DNA of 38,165 nt. Origin: Oscillospiraceae bacterium. Its GTDB lineage: Bacteria > Bacillota > Clostridia > Oscillospirales > Acutalibacteraceae. Position numbers and translations under genes: made by a program. The notes beneath the pieces were generated by a model, which was given only the letters and a program-made list of their open reading frames with translations, searched no databases and was not told where the DNA came from. This document shows positions 30,631 to 38,165 of this stretch, piece by piece. How positions within the stretch are numbered: the stretch's first letter is position 1; each line of letters opens with the position of its first letter. The DNA lies in NCBI GenBank assembly GCA_009777055.1, contig WRMQ01000016.1:1-38165 (forward strand), written 5' to 3'.

Positions 30631-30659
30631 TTTCATCTTTCGTTTATTTATGATATAAT
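30631..30659 (+). promoter_or_regulatory. Possible promoter of the Fic gene
   Basis: A perfect TATAAT at 30654-30659 lies 20 bp before the Fic start. The -35 position at 17 bp spacing reads TTTCAT, a poor match, so the assignment relies on the -10 box. Confidence 0.45.
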
Positions 30660-30679
30660 AAGCGAGAGGTGAGTTTGTT

Positions 30680-31438
30680 ATGGAAAAATACGAGGCTATC
30701 CTGCGTATGTGGCGCAGCTTTGCGGTGAAGAGCGAAACGGATATTGATCTGCGCCTGCATCATTTTCGCGAGCTGTTTGCCTATCATTCCGGAAAAATTG
30801 AAAATGAGGCCGTCACCTGGCACGATACCCACGAGATATTCGCCAACGGCCGCGCGCTGCGGTATACCGGGGATCCCCGCGCGCTGTTTGAGCAGCGCAA
30901 CCAAAAGCTCTGTTATGCGCTGCTGCGGGCGAAAATTGCCGCGCGGGAGCCGCTTTCGCTGGCGCTGATTCTCGAAACCCACCGCGCGCTGACCGAAGGC
31001 ACCTATGACGAGCGGCGCTATATTGATCTGGGGGAGCGCCCGGGCACGTTTAAAAAGAACGACTACGTCACTGGCCGCTGGGAGGTCGGCGCCCCGCCGG
31101 ACGAGGTGGAGGCTGAGCTCGCTTCGCTGCTGGAGGAGCTGTCTGAGCTCCCGCCCGGAACGGATATCCTGCGGGCGGCGGCGTATCTGCACGCGCGGTT
31201 TGAGTTTATCCATCCCTTCGCGGATGGCAATGGCCGTGTTGGCCGCACGCTGCTGAACTATTTTCTCATGACGCGCGATCATCCGCCGGTGATCCTTCAC
31301 GAAGAGGACAAGGCCTCCTATTACGCCGCGCTGGAAAGCTATGACCGGAGCGAGGAGCTTCAGCCCATGGTTGATTTCCTTCGGGAACAGCTGATACGCA
31401 CCTGGGAAAGAACGCTCGCGCGCAATGAGAGCCAATAA
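30680..31438 (+). CDS. Fic family protein with N-terminal inhibitory motif
   Basis: A 252-residue Fic-domain protein. The active loop HPFADGNGRVGR (178-189) matches the complete consensus HPFx(D/E)GNGRxxR, so AMP transfer to a target protein should be possible. An inhibitory (S/T)xxxE(G/N) motif lies upstream in the same protein: S37-G-K-I-E41-N42. This marks a class II Fic, in which the Glu blocks the ATP gamma-phosphate pocket until relieved. There is no separate antitoxin gene nearby, consistent with self-inhibition. GAGAGGTGA precedes the ATG. The gene is monocistronic and ends at a strong terminator. The target protein is unknown. Confidence 0.93.
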   Translation: MEKYEAILRMWRSFAVKSETDIDLRLHHFRELFAYHSGKIENEAVTWHDTHEIFANGRALRYTGDPRALFEQRNQKLCYALLRAKIAAREPLSLALILETHRALTEGTYDERRYIDLGERPGTFKKNDYVTGRWEVGAPPDEVEAELASLLEELSELPPGTDILRAAAYLHARFEFIHPFADGNGRVGRTLLNYFLMTRDHPPVILHEEDKASYYAALESYDRSEELQPMVDFLREQLIRTWERTLARNESQ

Positions 31439-31445
31439 GCGATCA

Positions 31446-31498
31446 AAAAAACAACAAGGCCGCGCACAGCTTCGTACGCGGCCTTGATTTTTTTTTTG
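31446..31498. terminator. Bidirectional terminator between Fic and ABC permease genes
   Basis: CAAGGCCGCG (31455-31464) pairs perfectly with CGCGGCCTTG (31477-31486) around a 12-base loop, with an A-run on the left and a long T-run on the right. It serves both converging genes. Confidence 0.93.
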
Positions 31499-31505
31499 AT
31501 GTCCG

Positions 31506-34500
31506 CTACTCTACCGACTTCAGCGATTCCACCATACTGATATTCTTGATCTTCTTATGCATCAAGGCGTTGATGCCGATGGCGAAGACGACCGTGATCG
31601 CCAGGGCCCAAACGTAATTGTCCCAGGCCAGCTGGCGCACGAACATCATGCTCTCAATTTCGGCTTTTTGAACGACGAAGCCATGAATGGGAATCCCCAG
31701 CAAGAGCCCCGCGCCGATGCCCAGGATGGATATGATGATGTTTTCGCGGTAAATATACATGTCCGCCTCGCCGTCGTAGAAGCCCAGCACCTTGATGGTG
31801 GCCAGTTCCCGGATGCGCTCGTAAATATTGATGTTGTTGAGGTTGTAGAGCACCACGAAGGCCAGCATTCCCGCCGCGAGGGTGAATACCAGCACGATCA
31901 CCTTGCGCATGATCTGGAGCGTGCTGTCGACCTGGTCCACGATAATGGAGTTATACGCCAGCGCCATGATCTCCGCCTCGTCCGTGAGGTCCCGGGAGAG
32001 CCTTGCCTTCTCGGTCTTTGCCTCGCTGGTGTTTTTGATCAGCTCGGGGCTCAGCCGCAGCAGCACCGCGTTATAGATCGTTTCCTCCATGCCGAAAAAT
32101 TCCTCGTAGGCCTGGGAGGACATATAGATGTAGTGGTACACATAGTTGCGTACGATGCCCGCCACAGGCACCCTGGCGATCACCGGGCCCACCTGCAGCG
32201 TAATCTCGTCGCCCACCGAGAGGTCCATAAGCTCCGCCGTCTTGCCGTTGATGAACGCGCCGGTGTTGTTGAAGGTGAGGGGCTTGCCGGTTTTTTCGTC
32301 GTTGAGCATCAAAAAGTCGTTGATATCACCGGTGTAGGCCGGCACCGCCAGCACCACCTTGATCTGCCGGCCAAAGGCCTGCGTGCCCGCATACATGTCC
32401 TTCATATAAACCGGCACGGCGTTGTGGATGCGTCCGGGCTGGTCAAACAGCTCCATGGTGCCGCGCATGGCCTCGGTGTCGCCCTCCGGGATGGGGGAGG
32501 TGAGCAGGGCCTGCGCGTCGAACTTCATCACGCTTTCGGGGCCGAACTGTTTATCCAGCATGGTGCCGATGGAGTTGCCGATGCCGAAGCCCGTCAGCAG
32601 CAGCGCCGTGCAGCCCATGATGCCCACAAAGGTCATGAGAAAACGCTTTTTGTTGCGCATAAGATTGCGCACGGTGACCTTGCCGTTGAAGTTCAGCCGC
32701 TGCCACAGGGGCGGAATCCACTCCAGGAACACCCGCTTGCCCGCCTTGGGCGCCTTGGGGCGCAGCAGCTGCGCGGGCTTGTGCCGCATGGACAGCAGCA
32801 CCGGGAAAACAACCCCGCTCATGGTGAACAGCAGCGCGGCTCCGAAGCCAAACGCGGCGGTGCCGGCAAAGAAGCCCGGGGTCATGCTTGGTATCAAAAA
32901 GAGAATGGTATAGGCCTGGAAAATAGCCACGGGAATCAGGGTGAAGCCCAGCGCCAGGCCCAGAACGCTGCCAAGTAGCACGGCGGTGAAGGCGTAGAAC
33001 AAATACTTGAAGGCGATGGCGCCGCCGGAATAGCCCGCGGCCTTGAGCACGCCCAGCTGCATGCGCTCATCCTCCACCATGCGGGTCATGGTGGTCAGGC
33101 TCACCAGCGCCGCGATGAGGAAGAACAGCATCGGGAACACCAGCGCGAAGGCCTCCATGCTGTCCGCCTGGTTGCCGTAATTCGTGTAGCCCGCGAAATT
33201 GTCCCGGTCGGCGCTGAGCCACTGGGCGTTGGGCAGGGAGATCATCAGGTTTTCGCCCCTGCGGATCGTCCGCTCGGCGTCGGCCAGCTGCCGCTGGATT
33301 TCCGCCTCCTCCCGGGCCAGCTCCTTCTCGGAGCTGCGGTCGAGGGAGGAATAGTTGGCCAGGTCTTTTTGCGCCTGGGCCAGCACCCTTGCCAGCTCCT
33401 TTTCGCCTGCCTCAATTTCGGCGGGGGCCGCCTCCAGCCGCTTGCGGGCAGCCTCCAGGTCCTGATAAGCCTTGGCCAGCGTCGCCGTGGCGTCGTTGTA
33501 TTCGTGGATTTGCTTGATGAGGGGCTCGATGTCCTTGAGCTCCTTCCGGGCCGCGTCAATTTCCGCCTGACCCTCCGCGACAGCCTCCTCCTGCTCGGCC
33601 AGCTGGACCTCGGCCTCTTCCATGCGCTTTTGCAGGCCCTCGAAGGTCTTGTCATCCTCCTCCATGGGCACGAATTCCGCGAGCATCCGAAGGGCGTTTT
33701 CCAGCCGCTCCTGGTCGCCGCTTTCCAGCACGGAGCGCCCCACCTTGATAGCGCTTTTGCCCGCCCGTACGGCGATGCCGGCGATTTCCATGCTGTTTTG
33801 GGCGCGCTCCAGCTTCTGCTGGGCCTCCTCGTATTCCGCCAGGGCATAGGGGTGCTCGTCCATCATTTTTTTGGCTTCGTCGAATTTTTTCTTGCCGGCG
33901 TTGTATTCCGTGGTTCTTTTGTCGTATTCGATCAGGCCGTCCTCGTATTCCTTTTGGGCGGCGGCCAGGCGCTTTTCGGCGGCCTCTTTGTCGCGGCGAT
34001 AGGCGTCAGGCCCTTCCTTTACGCCCTCTTTGAGCCTTTTGATTTCCTCCCGGGCTTCCGCCAGGCCCTCCGCGGCCTCCTTGCGCTTTTGCTCCAGCTC
34101 AATTTTGCCCTCAGTCAGACGGGGCCCATAGGTCTCGCGCAGGCGCTCGGCCCGCTGTTTTACGACCACGCTGGAGATCTCCTCCAGCTTGTCCTGCACC
34201 GGGCGGATTCGATCGGCATATGTCTTGGAATAGGCGTCCAGCGACTGTGTGCCCTCCACGCCGACGTAGAGCGTTGTGTAGCTGTCCTCCATCTGGAAGG
34301 CCTCGTCCGGCACATAGATATAGCCGCTGAGCTCGCCGCCGCCCGCCTGGGAGGCGCCAAGCTCCATGGATATGAACTCCGGCGAATACACCACGCCGAC
34401 GATGGTGTATTCCGAATATTTCAGCGAATCCAGGATATCCTCGTGGTCGCCGCGCAGCTGCAGCTTGCTGCCTATGGTGTAGTGCGCGGGGTCCATCCGG

Positions 34501-35000
34501 TGCTCATAGGCGCTCACCATGCACTCGTTGGGTGCGACCGGCAGCCGCCCGGTCACGAATTCCAGCTGATTGAGCCGGTCTGATTCACTGCCCGCCATTT
34601 GCGCGAAGTCGTAGCCGATGACCCGGCAAACGTAGCCGGTGCCGGTCATGGACTGCGCCACCCGCAGCTCGGTTTCCTCCTCGCCGTCCTCGTTTTCGAA
34701 GGTAACCTCCTCATACAGCAGCGAATCGAAGAAGCGCGAAAGCGTCGCGGAGGCCACGCCGGGCTGCTCCAGCACGATGGCGCGGTCCTGTTCATCGAAG
34801 CCTACGGTGGAGATCAGCACGATGTCGGCCAGACGGTGCTTTTCATAAAACGAATCCGCGGCTTTTTTCATGTTGGGCGAAACGGACTTGAGGCCCGCAA
34901 AAAAGCCTACCCCCAGCGCGACAATGATGACGATTGAGATAAAGCGCGAAAACGTCTTCCGGATAGCCCGCAGCGTATCGCGAAACAAAGCTCTTGTCAC
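31506..35000 (-). CDS. ABC transporter permease, FtsX type, with long coiled coil
   Basis: A 1164-residue membrane protein of the MacB/FtsX permease group. One N-terminal membrane helix (SIVIIVALGVGFFAGL, about 22-40) is followed by an extracytoplasmic domain. Residues about 295-580 are a long coiled coil rich in E, K, A and R (for example KRKEAAEGLAEAREEIKRL). Further membrane helices lie near 617, 670, 715, 790, 1035, 1090 and 1130. Two FtsX-like four-helix units can be recognised. The GTG start has GGGAGGG upstream. The matching ATPase gene ends 46 bp upstream, so they form one exporter. Such two-gene systems in Firmicutes export or sense peptides, lipids or wall-related substrates; there is no sensor kinase pair here to suggest antibiotic-peptide detoxification. 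Confidence 0.92.
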   Translation of the reverse strand: MTRALFRDTLRAIRKTFSRFISIVIIVALGVGFFAGLKSVSPNMKKAADSFYEKHRLADIVLISTVGFDEQDRAIVLEQPGVASATLSRFFDSLLYEEVTFENEDGEEETELRVAQSMTGTGYVCRVIGYDFAQMAGSESDRLNQLEFVTGRLPVAPNECMVSAYEHRMDPAHYTIGSKLQLRGDHEDILDSLKYSEYTIVGVVYSPEFISMELGASQAGGGELSGYIYVPDEAFQMEDSYTTLYVGVEGTQSLDAYSKTYADRIRPVQDKLEEISSVVVKQRAERLRETYGPRLTEGKIELEQKRKEAAEGLAEAREEIKRLKEGVKEGPDAYRRDKEAAEKRLAAAQKEYEDGLIEYDKRTTEYNAGKKKFDEAKKMMDEHPYALAEYEEAQQKLERAQNSMEIAGIAVRAGKSAIKVGRSVLESGDQERLENALRMLAEFVPMEEDDKTFEGLQKRMEEAEVQLAEQEEAVAEGQAEIDAARKELKDIEPLIKQIHEYNDATATLAKAYQDLEAARKRLEAAPAEIEAGEKELARVLAQAQKDLANYSSLDRSSEKELAREEAEIQRQLADAERTIRRGENLMISLPNAQWLSADRDNFAGYTNYGNQADSMEAFALVFPMLFFLIAALVSLTTMTRMVEDERMQLGVLKAAGYSGGAIAFKYLFYAFTAVLLGSVLGLALGFTLIPVAIFQAYTILFLIPSMTPGFFAGTAAFGFGAALLFTMSGVVFPVLLSMRHKPAQLLRPKAPKAGKRVFLEWIPPLWQRLNFNGKVTVRNLMRNKKRFLMTFVGIMGCTALLLTGFGIGNSIGTMLDKQFGPESVMKFDAQALLTSPIPEGDTEAMRGTMELFDQPGRIHNAVPVYMKDMYAGTQAFGRQIKVVLAVPAYTGDINDFLMLNDEKTGKPLTFNNTGAFINGKTAELMDLSVGDEITLQVGPVIARVPVAGIVRNYVYHYIYMSSQAYEEFFGMEETIYNAVLLRLSPELIKNTSEAKTEKARLSRDLTDEAEIMALAYNSIIVDQVDSTLQIMRKVIVLVFTLAAGMLAFVVLYNLNNINIYERIRELATIKVLGFYDGEADMYIYRENIIISILGIGAGLLLGIPIHGFVVQKAEIESMMFVRQLAWDNYVWALAITVVFAIGINALMHKKIKNISMVESLKSVE

Positions 35001-35046
35001 AATGCCCTCCCACTTAGCAATTTATAGTTTATTTTATAGGAACGCG

Positions 35047-35748
35047 CTACCATTCCAGGTCGTTGACATCTTTGGGGTTTTCGTTCAGCGAGACGTTATA
35101 AATCTGTCCGCTGCGCATGCGGATGACGCGGTCGGCGATGGGCTCAATGGCCTGGTTGTGAGTGATGATGATGACCGTCATGCCGGTTTCGCGGCAGGTG
35201 CGCTGCAGCAGCGACAAAATCTGCTTGCCGGTGGCGTAGTCCAGGGCGCCTGTGGGCTCATCGCACAGCAGCAGGCGCGGATTTTTCGCCAGCGCGCGGG
35301 CGATGGAAACGCGCTGCTGCTCGCCGCCGGAAAGCTGCGCCGGAAAATTGTTCATCCGGTCGGCCAAGCCCACCTGCTCCAGAACCTCCTCCGGCAGAAG
35401 CGGATTGACGCTCAGCTGCGTGGCGATCTCCACGTTTTCCAGGGCCGTCAGGTTGGGGATCAGGTTATAAAACTGGAAGACAAAGCCCACCTGGTTGCGC
35501 CGGAACTCAATAAGCTTGCGGTTGCTCACGTGGGTGATGTCGCTGCCGTCCACCCGGACAATGCCGCCGCTGGCGGAGTCCATGCCGCCCAAAATGTTCA
35601 GCGCCGTGGTTTTGCCGGCGCCGCTGGAGCCCACGATCAGCGCCAGCTCGCCCTCCTCAATTGCAAAGTCGCAGTTATCCATCGCGCGGATGGTGACCTC
35701 GCCCATGACGTACTCCTTGGAAACGCCCTCAAATTCGATGAAACTCAC
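35047..35748 (-). CDS. ABC transporter ATP-binding protein (LolD/MacB type)
   Basis: A 233-residue ATPase with all nucleotide-binding parts: Walker [11 protein letters not shown]-loop [12 protein letters not shown], signature [15 protein letters not shown], Walker [13 protein letters not shown] and a switch His in IIITHNQ. The QFYNLIP and GALD forms are typical of the LolD/MacB/FtsE-like family that pairs with FtsX-type permeases, here the gene just downstream. The GTG start has AGGAGG at 35756-35761 and a consensus-like promoter at 35806-35834. Confidence 0.95.
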   Translation of the reverse strand: MSFIEFEGVSKEYVMGEVTIRAMDNCDFAIEEGELALIVGSSGAGKTTALNILGGMDSASGGIVRVDGSDITHVSNRKLIEFRRNQVGFVFQFYNLIPNLTALENVEIATQLSVNPLLPEEVLEQVGLADRMNNFPAQLSGGEQQRVSIARALAKNPRLLLCDEPTGALDYATGKQILSLLQRTCRETGMTVIIITHNQAIEPIADRVIRMRSGQIYNVSLNENPKDVNDLEW

Positions 35749-35805
35749 AGCCCAACCTCCTGCTTAAAATATTCGCTATCTTTAAAATGCAAACGAACTA
35801 TATAT

Positions 35806-35834
35806 ATCATATCAAATTTTTAGTCGGTTTTCAA
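35806..35834 (-). promoter_or_regulatory. Promoter of the ABC exporter operon
   Basis: On the minus strand TTGAAA (35834-35829) and TATGAT (35811-35806) have a 17-bp spacer, 57 bp before the ATPase start codon. Confidence 0.72.
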
Positions 35835-35845
35835 GCTGAAAATCC

Positions 35846-37072
35846 TTAAAACGCCGGAAAAATATCGCAAATGCGCAAAAATTTGTCAGCCTGCGCCTCA
35901 TTTCCCTCAAGCTTTGTCAGATTATCCCGCAGCAGCCGTTGAAGCCCGGGGCGCTCCAGCAGAAATTTGATCCGCGCCGCCAGATCCGCGGCGTCCCCGA
36001 TTCTGGCTGTCAGGCCGGTCTCGCCCTCCGTAATCTGGTCCCGCACCGTCTTGAACCGGGTGCAGACGATAGGCTTTGCCAGGGCCTTTGCCTCCTCCAG
36101 GGCAATGCTCTTGCCCTCAAAGCGGGAGGGCTGCACATAGATATCGCAGGCCGCCAGCGCCGGATACGGGTTCAGCGTTTCGCCGAGCAGAAAAAAGCGG
36201 TCGGCCAGACCTTCTTCGGCAATCAGCTCCCGCAGCGGGGCCTCTCTCTCCCCCGCGCCGATGACATACCAGCGCAGGGCGATGCCCATTCGCTTGAGGA
36301 TGCCGCAGGCGCGGACAGCGACGTCATGGCCCTTGAGCTCCACCAGCCTGCCGATGCTCAGCAGCACAGGCATGTCCGGGGGCTCCCAGGGCGGCGGCGC
36401 GGCCTGGGCGAGCTCCCGCAGCAGGACAGGGGAGACGATGTTTTCCACACAATGGATTTTTCCCTCCAGAGCCGGCAGGGCCTCCGCGAGGGCGTCGCAG
36501 CAGGCCCCGGAAACGCTCACTGCCGCGTCGAACAGGGGCAGGTACCGCTTGTCGGCCTCTTTGAGCGATGGAACCCGCCGGTAATCGGTGTGCAGCCAGG
36601 CGATTTTCCGCCGGGCTTTTACGTTATCGATGACAAAATAATTCGCGTATCCCTCCAAATAGCCCACGGCGGCGTCATATTGCCTCCGTAGCCGGGGAAG
36701 CGCGCGGCGCATCGCCTGCCAGAGCCTCCAGCCGAGCGCTTCCTCCGGGCCGTTCCAGGCCTTTCGGTAGCGCCAGCGGGCCAGCAGGAGATCCGGCCGC
36801 CCGCGCAGCAGGAAATACCGCAGCGCCCGGCATCCGCTGCCGGTGAACAGCTCATAGCGCTTTCCGGCGGAGCGCAGCCGCACCCAGGGCGGAAGCTGCG
36901 TGAGAAACAGCCCTTTTTCCTCGAAGAGAAAGAGATCGGCGTCAAACGAAACGCCGCCGCCGCGGGCTTCCAGCGCCCATAGCAGTGTGATCAGGCTTTT
37001 TTCCGCGCCGCCGCCCGCCAGGGAGGGCAGGACAAACAGGATACGGGGGCGCTTTTTCGCGGGAAAATTCAA
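35846..37072 (-). CDS. GT4 family glycosyltransferase
   Basis: About 408 residues from TTG 37072, which has AGAGGAG at a good distance and gives the typical N-terminus of GT-B enzymes (RPRILFVLPSLAGGGAEKSL). The frame is open to GTG 37111, overlapping the upstream gene, but that start has no good site. The C-terminal nucleotide-sugar domain shows LLSIGRLVELKGHD, YVIGAGEREAPLRELI and YVQPSRFEGKSIALEEAKAL with the family Glu residues. It transfers a sugar from a nucleotide-sugar to a lipid-linked or surface glycan acceptor at the inner membrane face. It is closely similar in plan to the upstream gene product, so the two are probably paralogues in a polysaccharide cluster that continues beyond the window. 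Confidence 0.9.
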   Translation of the reverse strand: MNFPAKKRPRILFVLPSLAGGGAEKSLITLLWALEARGGGVSFDADLFLFEEKGLFLTQLPPWVRLRSAGKRYELFTGSGCRALRYFLLRGRPDLLLARWRYRKAWNGPEEALGWRLWQAMRRALPRLRRQYDAAVGYLEGYANYFVIDNVKARRKIAWLHTDYRRVPSLKEADKRYLPLFDAAVSVSGACCDALAEALPALEGKIHCVENIVSPVLLRELAQAAPPPWEPPDMPVLLSIGRLVELKGHDVAVRACGILKRMGIALRWYVIGAGEREAPLRELIAEEGLADRFFLLGETLNPYPALAACDIYVQPSRFEGKSIALEEAKALAKPIVCTRFKTVRDQITEGETGLTARIGDAADLAARIKFLLERPGLQRLLRDNLTKLEGNEAQADKFLRICDIFPAF

Positions 37073-37101
37073 AACAGGCACTCCTCTTTTCGCGCGGTTT
37101 T

Positions 37102-38165
37102 CTAGACACACAGCCTTTCATATAGTCCTTCCAGCTGATCATATCCGCTGTAGTCCCGCTTGGCGGCATTGTCCGCCAGCCGGCGCATTTCAGCGGGATC
37201 CGCCAGCAGAGCGGCGATCTCCCGTGCGGCGGCGGGAGGATCCATGGGCACGATCCGGGCGTCGGCGCCGTCCTCCACCTGTGCCGCGGCGGTGGGGAAA
37301 TTTGTGACCACTACCGGCTTGCCCAGGGTCAGGGCCTCCATCACGGTAACAGCCTTGCCCTCATAGCGGGAGGGCTGCACATACAGGTCGCAGACCTTCA
37401 TATAGGGATAGGGGTTTTCCCGCTGGCCCAGAAGAATGAAGCGGTCCTCCAGGCCCATTTCCTCAATGAGGCGGCGCAGCGGCTGTGCCTCGCTGCCAAA
37501 GCCAATGGCGTACCAAACGAGGTTCAGCCCCAGCGCCAGGAGCTCCCCGCAGATGCGCAGGGCCTGGTCGAAGGCTTTGGGGTAACAGAAACGGCCCACC
37601 GTAAGCAGCCTGAAGGCGTTCCCGGGGCATGGCATATCTTCGGGCACGAAGGCATCCGCTTTGGCGCGCACGGCGGCGGGGCTGAGGAGGTTTTCAAAGA
37701 CAAAGCAGCGATCCGTCAGAGCGGGATGAACATCCGCGAAGCCTTCGAGCACCCCCCGCGAGACAGCGGCGATGTCATTGAATTCCCGCCAGACCGCCAG
37801 ATCTCCCGCCGTGTTGAGCGCCGCGGCGCGGAAATCCGTATGCACCCAGGCGGCCTTGTATTTTGCCTTTACCCGCCGCGCGACATAGTGGTGCGGCCAC
37901 TGAAAGCTGATTGCCGCGTCGTATTCTTTCTCCTGTCTGGGCAGCAGAGGCAGCAGCTTATCCCAGTATTTTTGCAGCGTCGCGAAGACAACGCTGTCCT
38001 CGCTGTGGGACGACAAAGGAAAGTCCCTGCTTATCTGCCATTTTGCCATCAGCCGCGCGGCCGCCAGCAGGGGATGCCCGCCGAAAAGCACCTGCTTGAC
38101 CGGCCGCAGAAAGGACGCCAGCCCCGGGGCCCCCCGCCGGAGCACCCCGCGCGGCGGGAGGCCGG
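37102..38165 (-). CDS. GT4 family glycosyltransferase (5' end outside window)
   Basis: At least 354 codons are visible and the frame remains open at the window edge, so the N-terminus is missing. The C-terminal half has LLTVGRFCYPKAFDQ, WYAIGFGSEAQPLRRLI, FILLGQRENPYPYMK and YVQPSRYEGKAVTVMEALTL. KAAWVHTDFRAA in the N-terminal domain matches KIAWLHTDYRRV in the downstream protein, and both contain the NPYP and YVQPSR segments, so they arose from a common ancestor. The acceptor is unknown. Its stop lies 29 bp before the TTG start of the next gene. Confidence 0.9.
   Translation of the reverse strand, partial: GLPPRGVLRRGAPGLASFLRPVKQVLFGGHPLLAAARLMAKWQISRDFPLSSHSEDSVVFATLQKYWDKLLPLLPRQEKEYDAAISFQWPHHYVARRVKAKYKAAWVHTDFRAAALNTAGDLAVWREFNDIAAVSRGVLEGFADVHPALTDRCFVFENLLSPAAVRAKADAFVPEDMPCPGNAFRLLTVGRFCYPKAFDQALRICGELLALGLNLVWYAIGFGSEAQPLRRLIEEMGLEDRFILLGQRENPYPYMKVCDLYVQPSRYEGKAVTVMEALTLGKPVVVTNFPTAAAQVEDGADARIVPMDPPAAAREIAALLADPAEMRRLADNAAKRDYSGYDQLEGLYERLCV

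Noticed and set aside
31557-32978. Plus-strand frame of 473 codons opposite the ABC permease
   Set aside because: Histidine- and glutamine-rich translation with no family features; the permease on the other strand has clear membrane helices.
1-38165. tRNA or rRNA genes
   Set aside because: Scanning for cloverleaf features, CCA-flanked stems and conserved rRNA segments by eye gave no candidate. A tRNAscan-SE run would be decisive.

Overview
The window is GC-rich, densely coding DNA with strong AGGAGG-type ribosome binding sites, frequent GTG and TTG starts and AT-rich intergenic gaps. Together with gene content (a TagF-like wall glycopolymer enzyme, Gram-positive type lipid kinase, an apparent Fst-like antitoxin RNA), this suggests a member of the Bacillota, class Clostridia, probably an anaerobic gut-type lineage such as Oscillospirales or Christensenellales. 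The genus cannot be read from the sequence.

Layout. 1-3613 (+): the end of hisD, then hisC, hisB, a SAM methyltransferase, hisA and hisE, tightly packed; hisH, hisF and hisI are missing from the positions they often occupy. 3620-3892: five tandem copies plus one inverted copy of a palindromic intergenic repeat. 3962-6563 (+): an M20 peptidase and a glycerate kinase. 6564-7009: a 30-bp tandem repeat and a 261-bp MITE-like inverted-repeat element. 7025-10414 (+): a large exported protein with two metallophosphoesterase domains. 10485-13106 (-): a GT2/TagF-like fusion. 13262-13336 (+): a possible 24-residue lipopeptide gene. 13399-15906 (-): a fusion of a sugar-isomerase-like TIM barrel with an acyl-CoA synthetase. 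16104-17914 (-): a third phosphoesterase and thiE. 17941-18106: a structured small RNA with a consensus promoter, which looks like the surviving half of a par/Fst-like type I toxin-antitoxin locus. 18277-22564 (+): a lipid kinase interrupted by an in-frame TAG, then cysS and aspS separated by a 19-bp tandem array.

22597-30035 (+): the most unusual part. A good promoter precedes a compact run of genes: a double SCP2-like protein, an orphan antitoxin with a truncated toxin, a class III aminotransferase, an exported DNase-I-fold phosphodiesterase, split transketolase N and C subunits, a small hydrophobic protein, a second double SCP2-like protein, and after a hairpin an alpha/beta hydrolase. The pairing of carrier-like SCP2 proteins with transketolase and aminotransferase suggests an unassigned pathway that handles a keto/amino-polyol with a hydrophobic part. 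That is inference.

30123-31438 (+): a flavin reductase-like protein and a self-inhibited type Fic protein. 31506-35748 (-): an ABC exporter pair whose FtsX-type permease carries a long coiled coil. 35846-38165 (-): two related GT4 glycosyltransferases, the last cut by the window edge. Several intergenic gaps carry different short tandem repeats, a notable feature of this genome.
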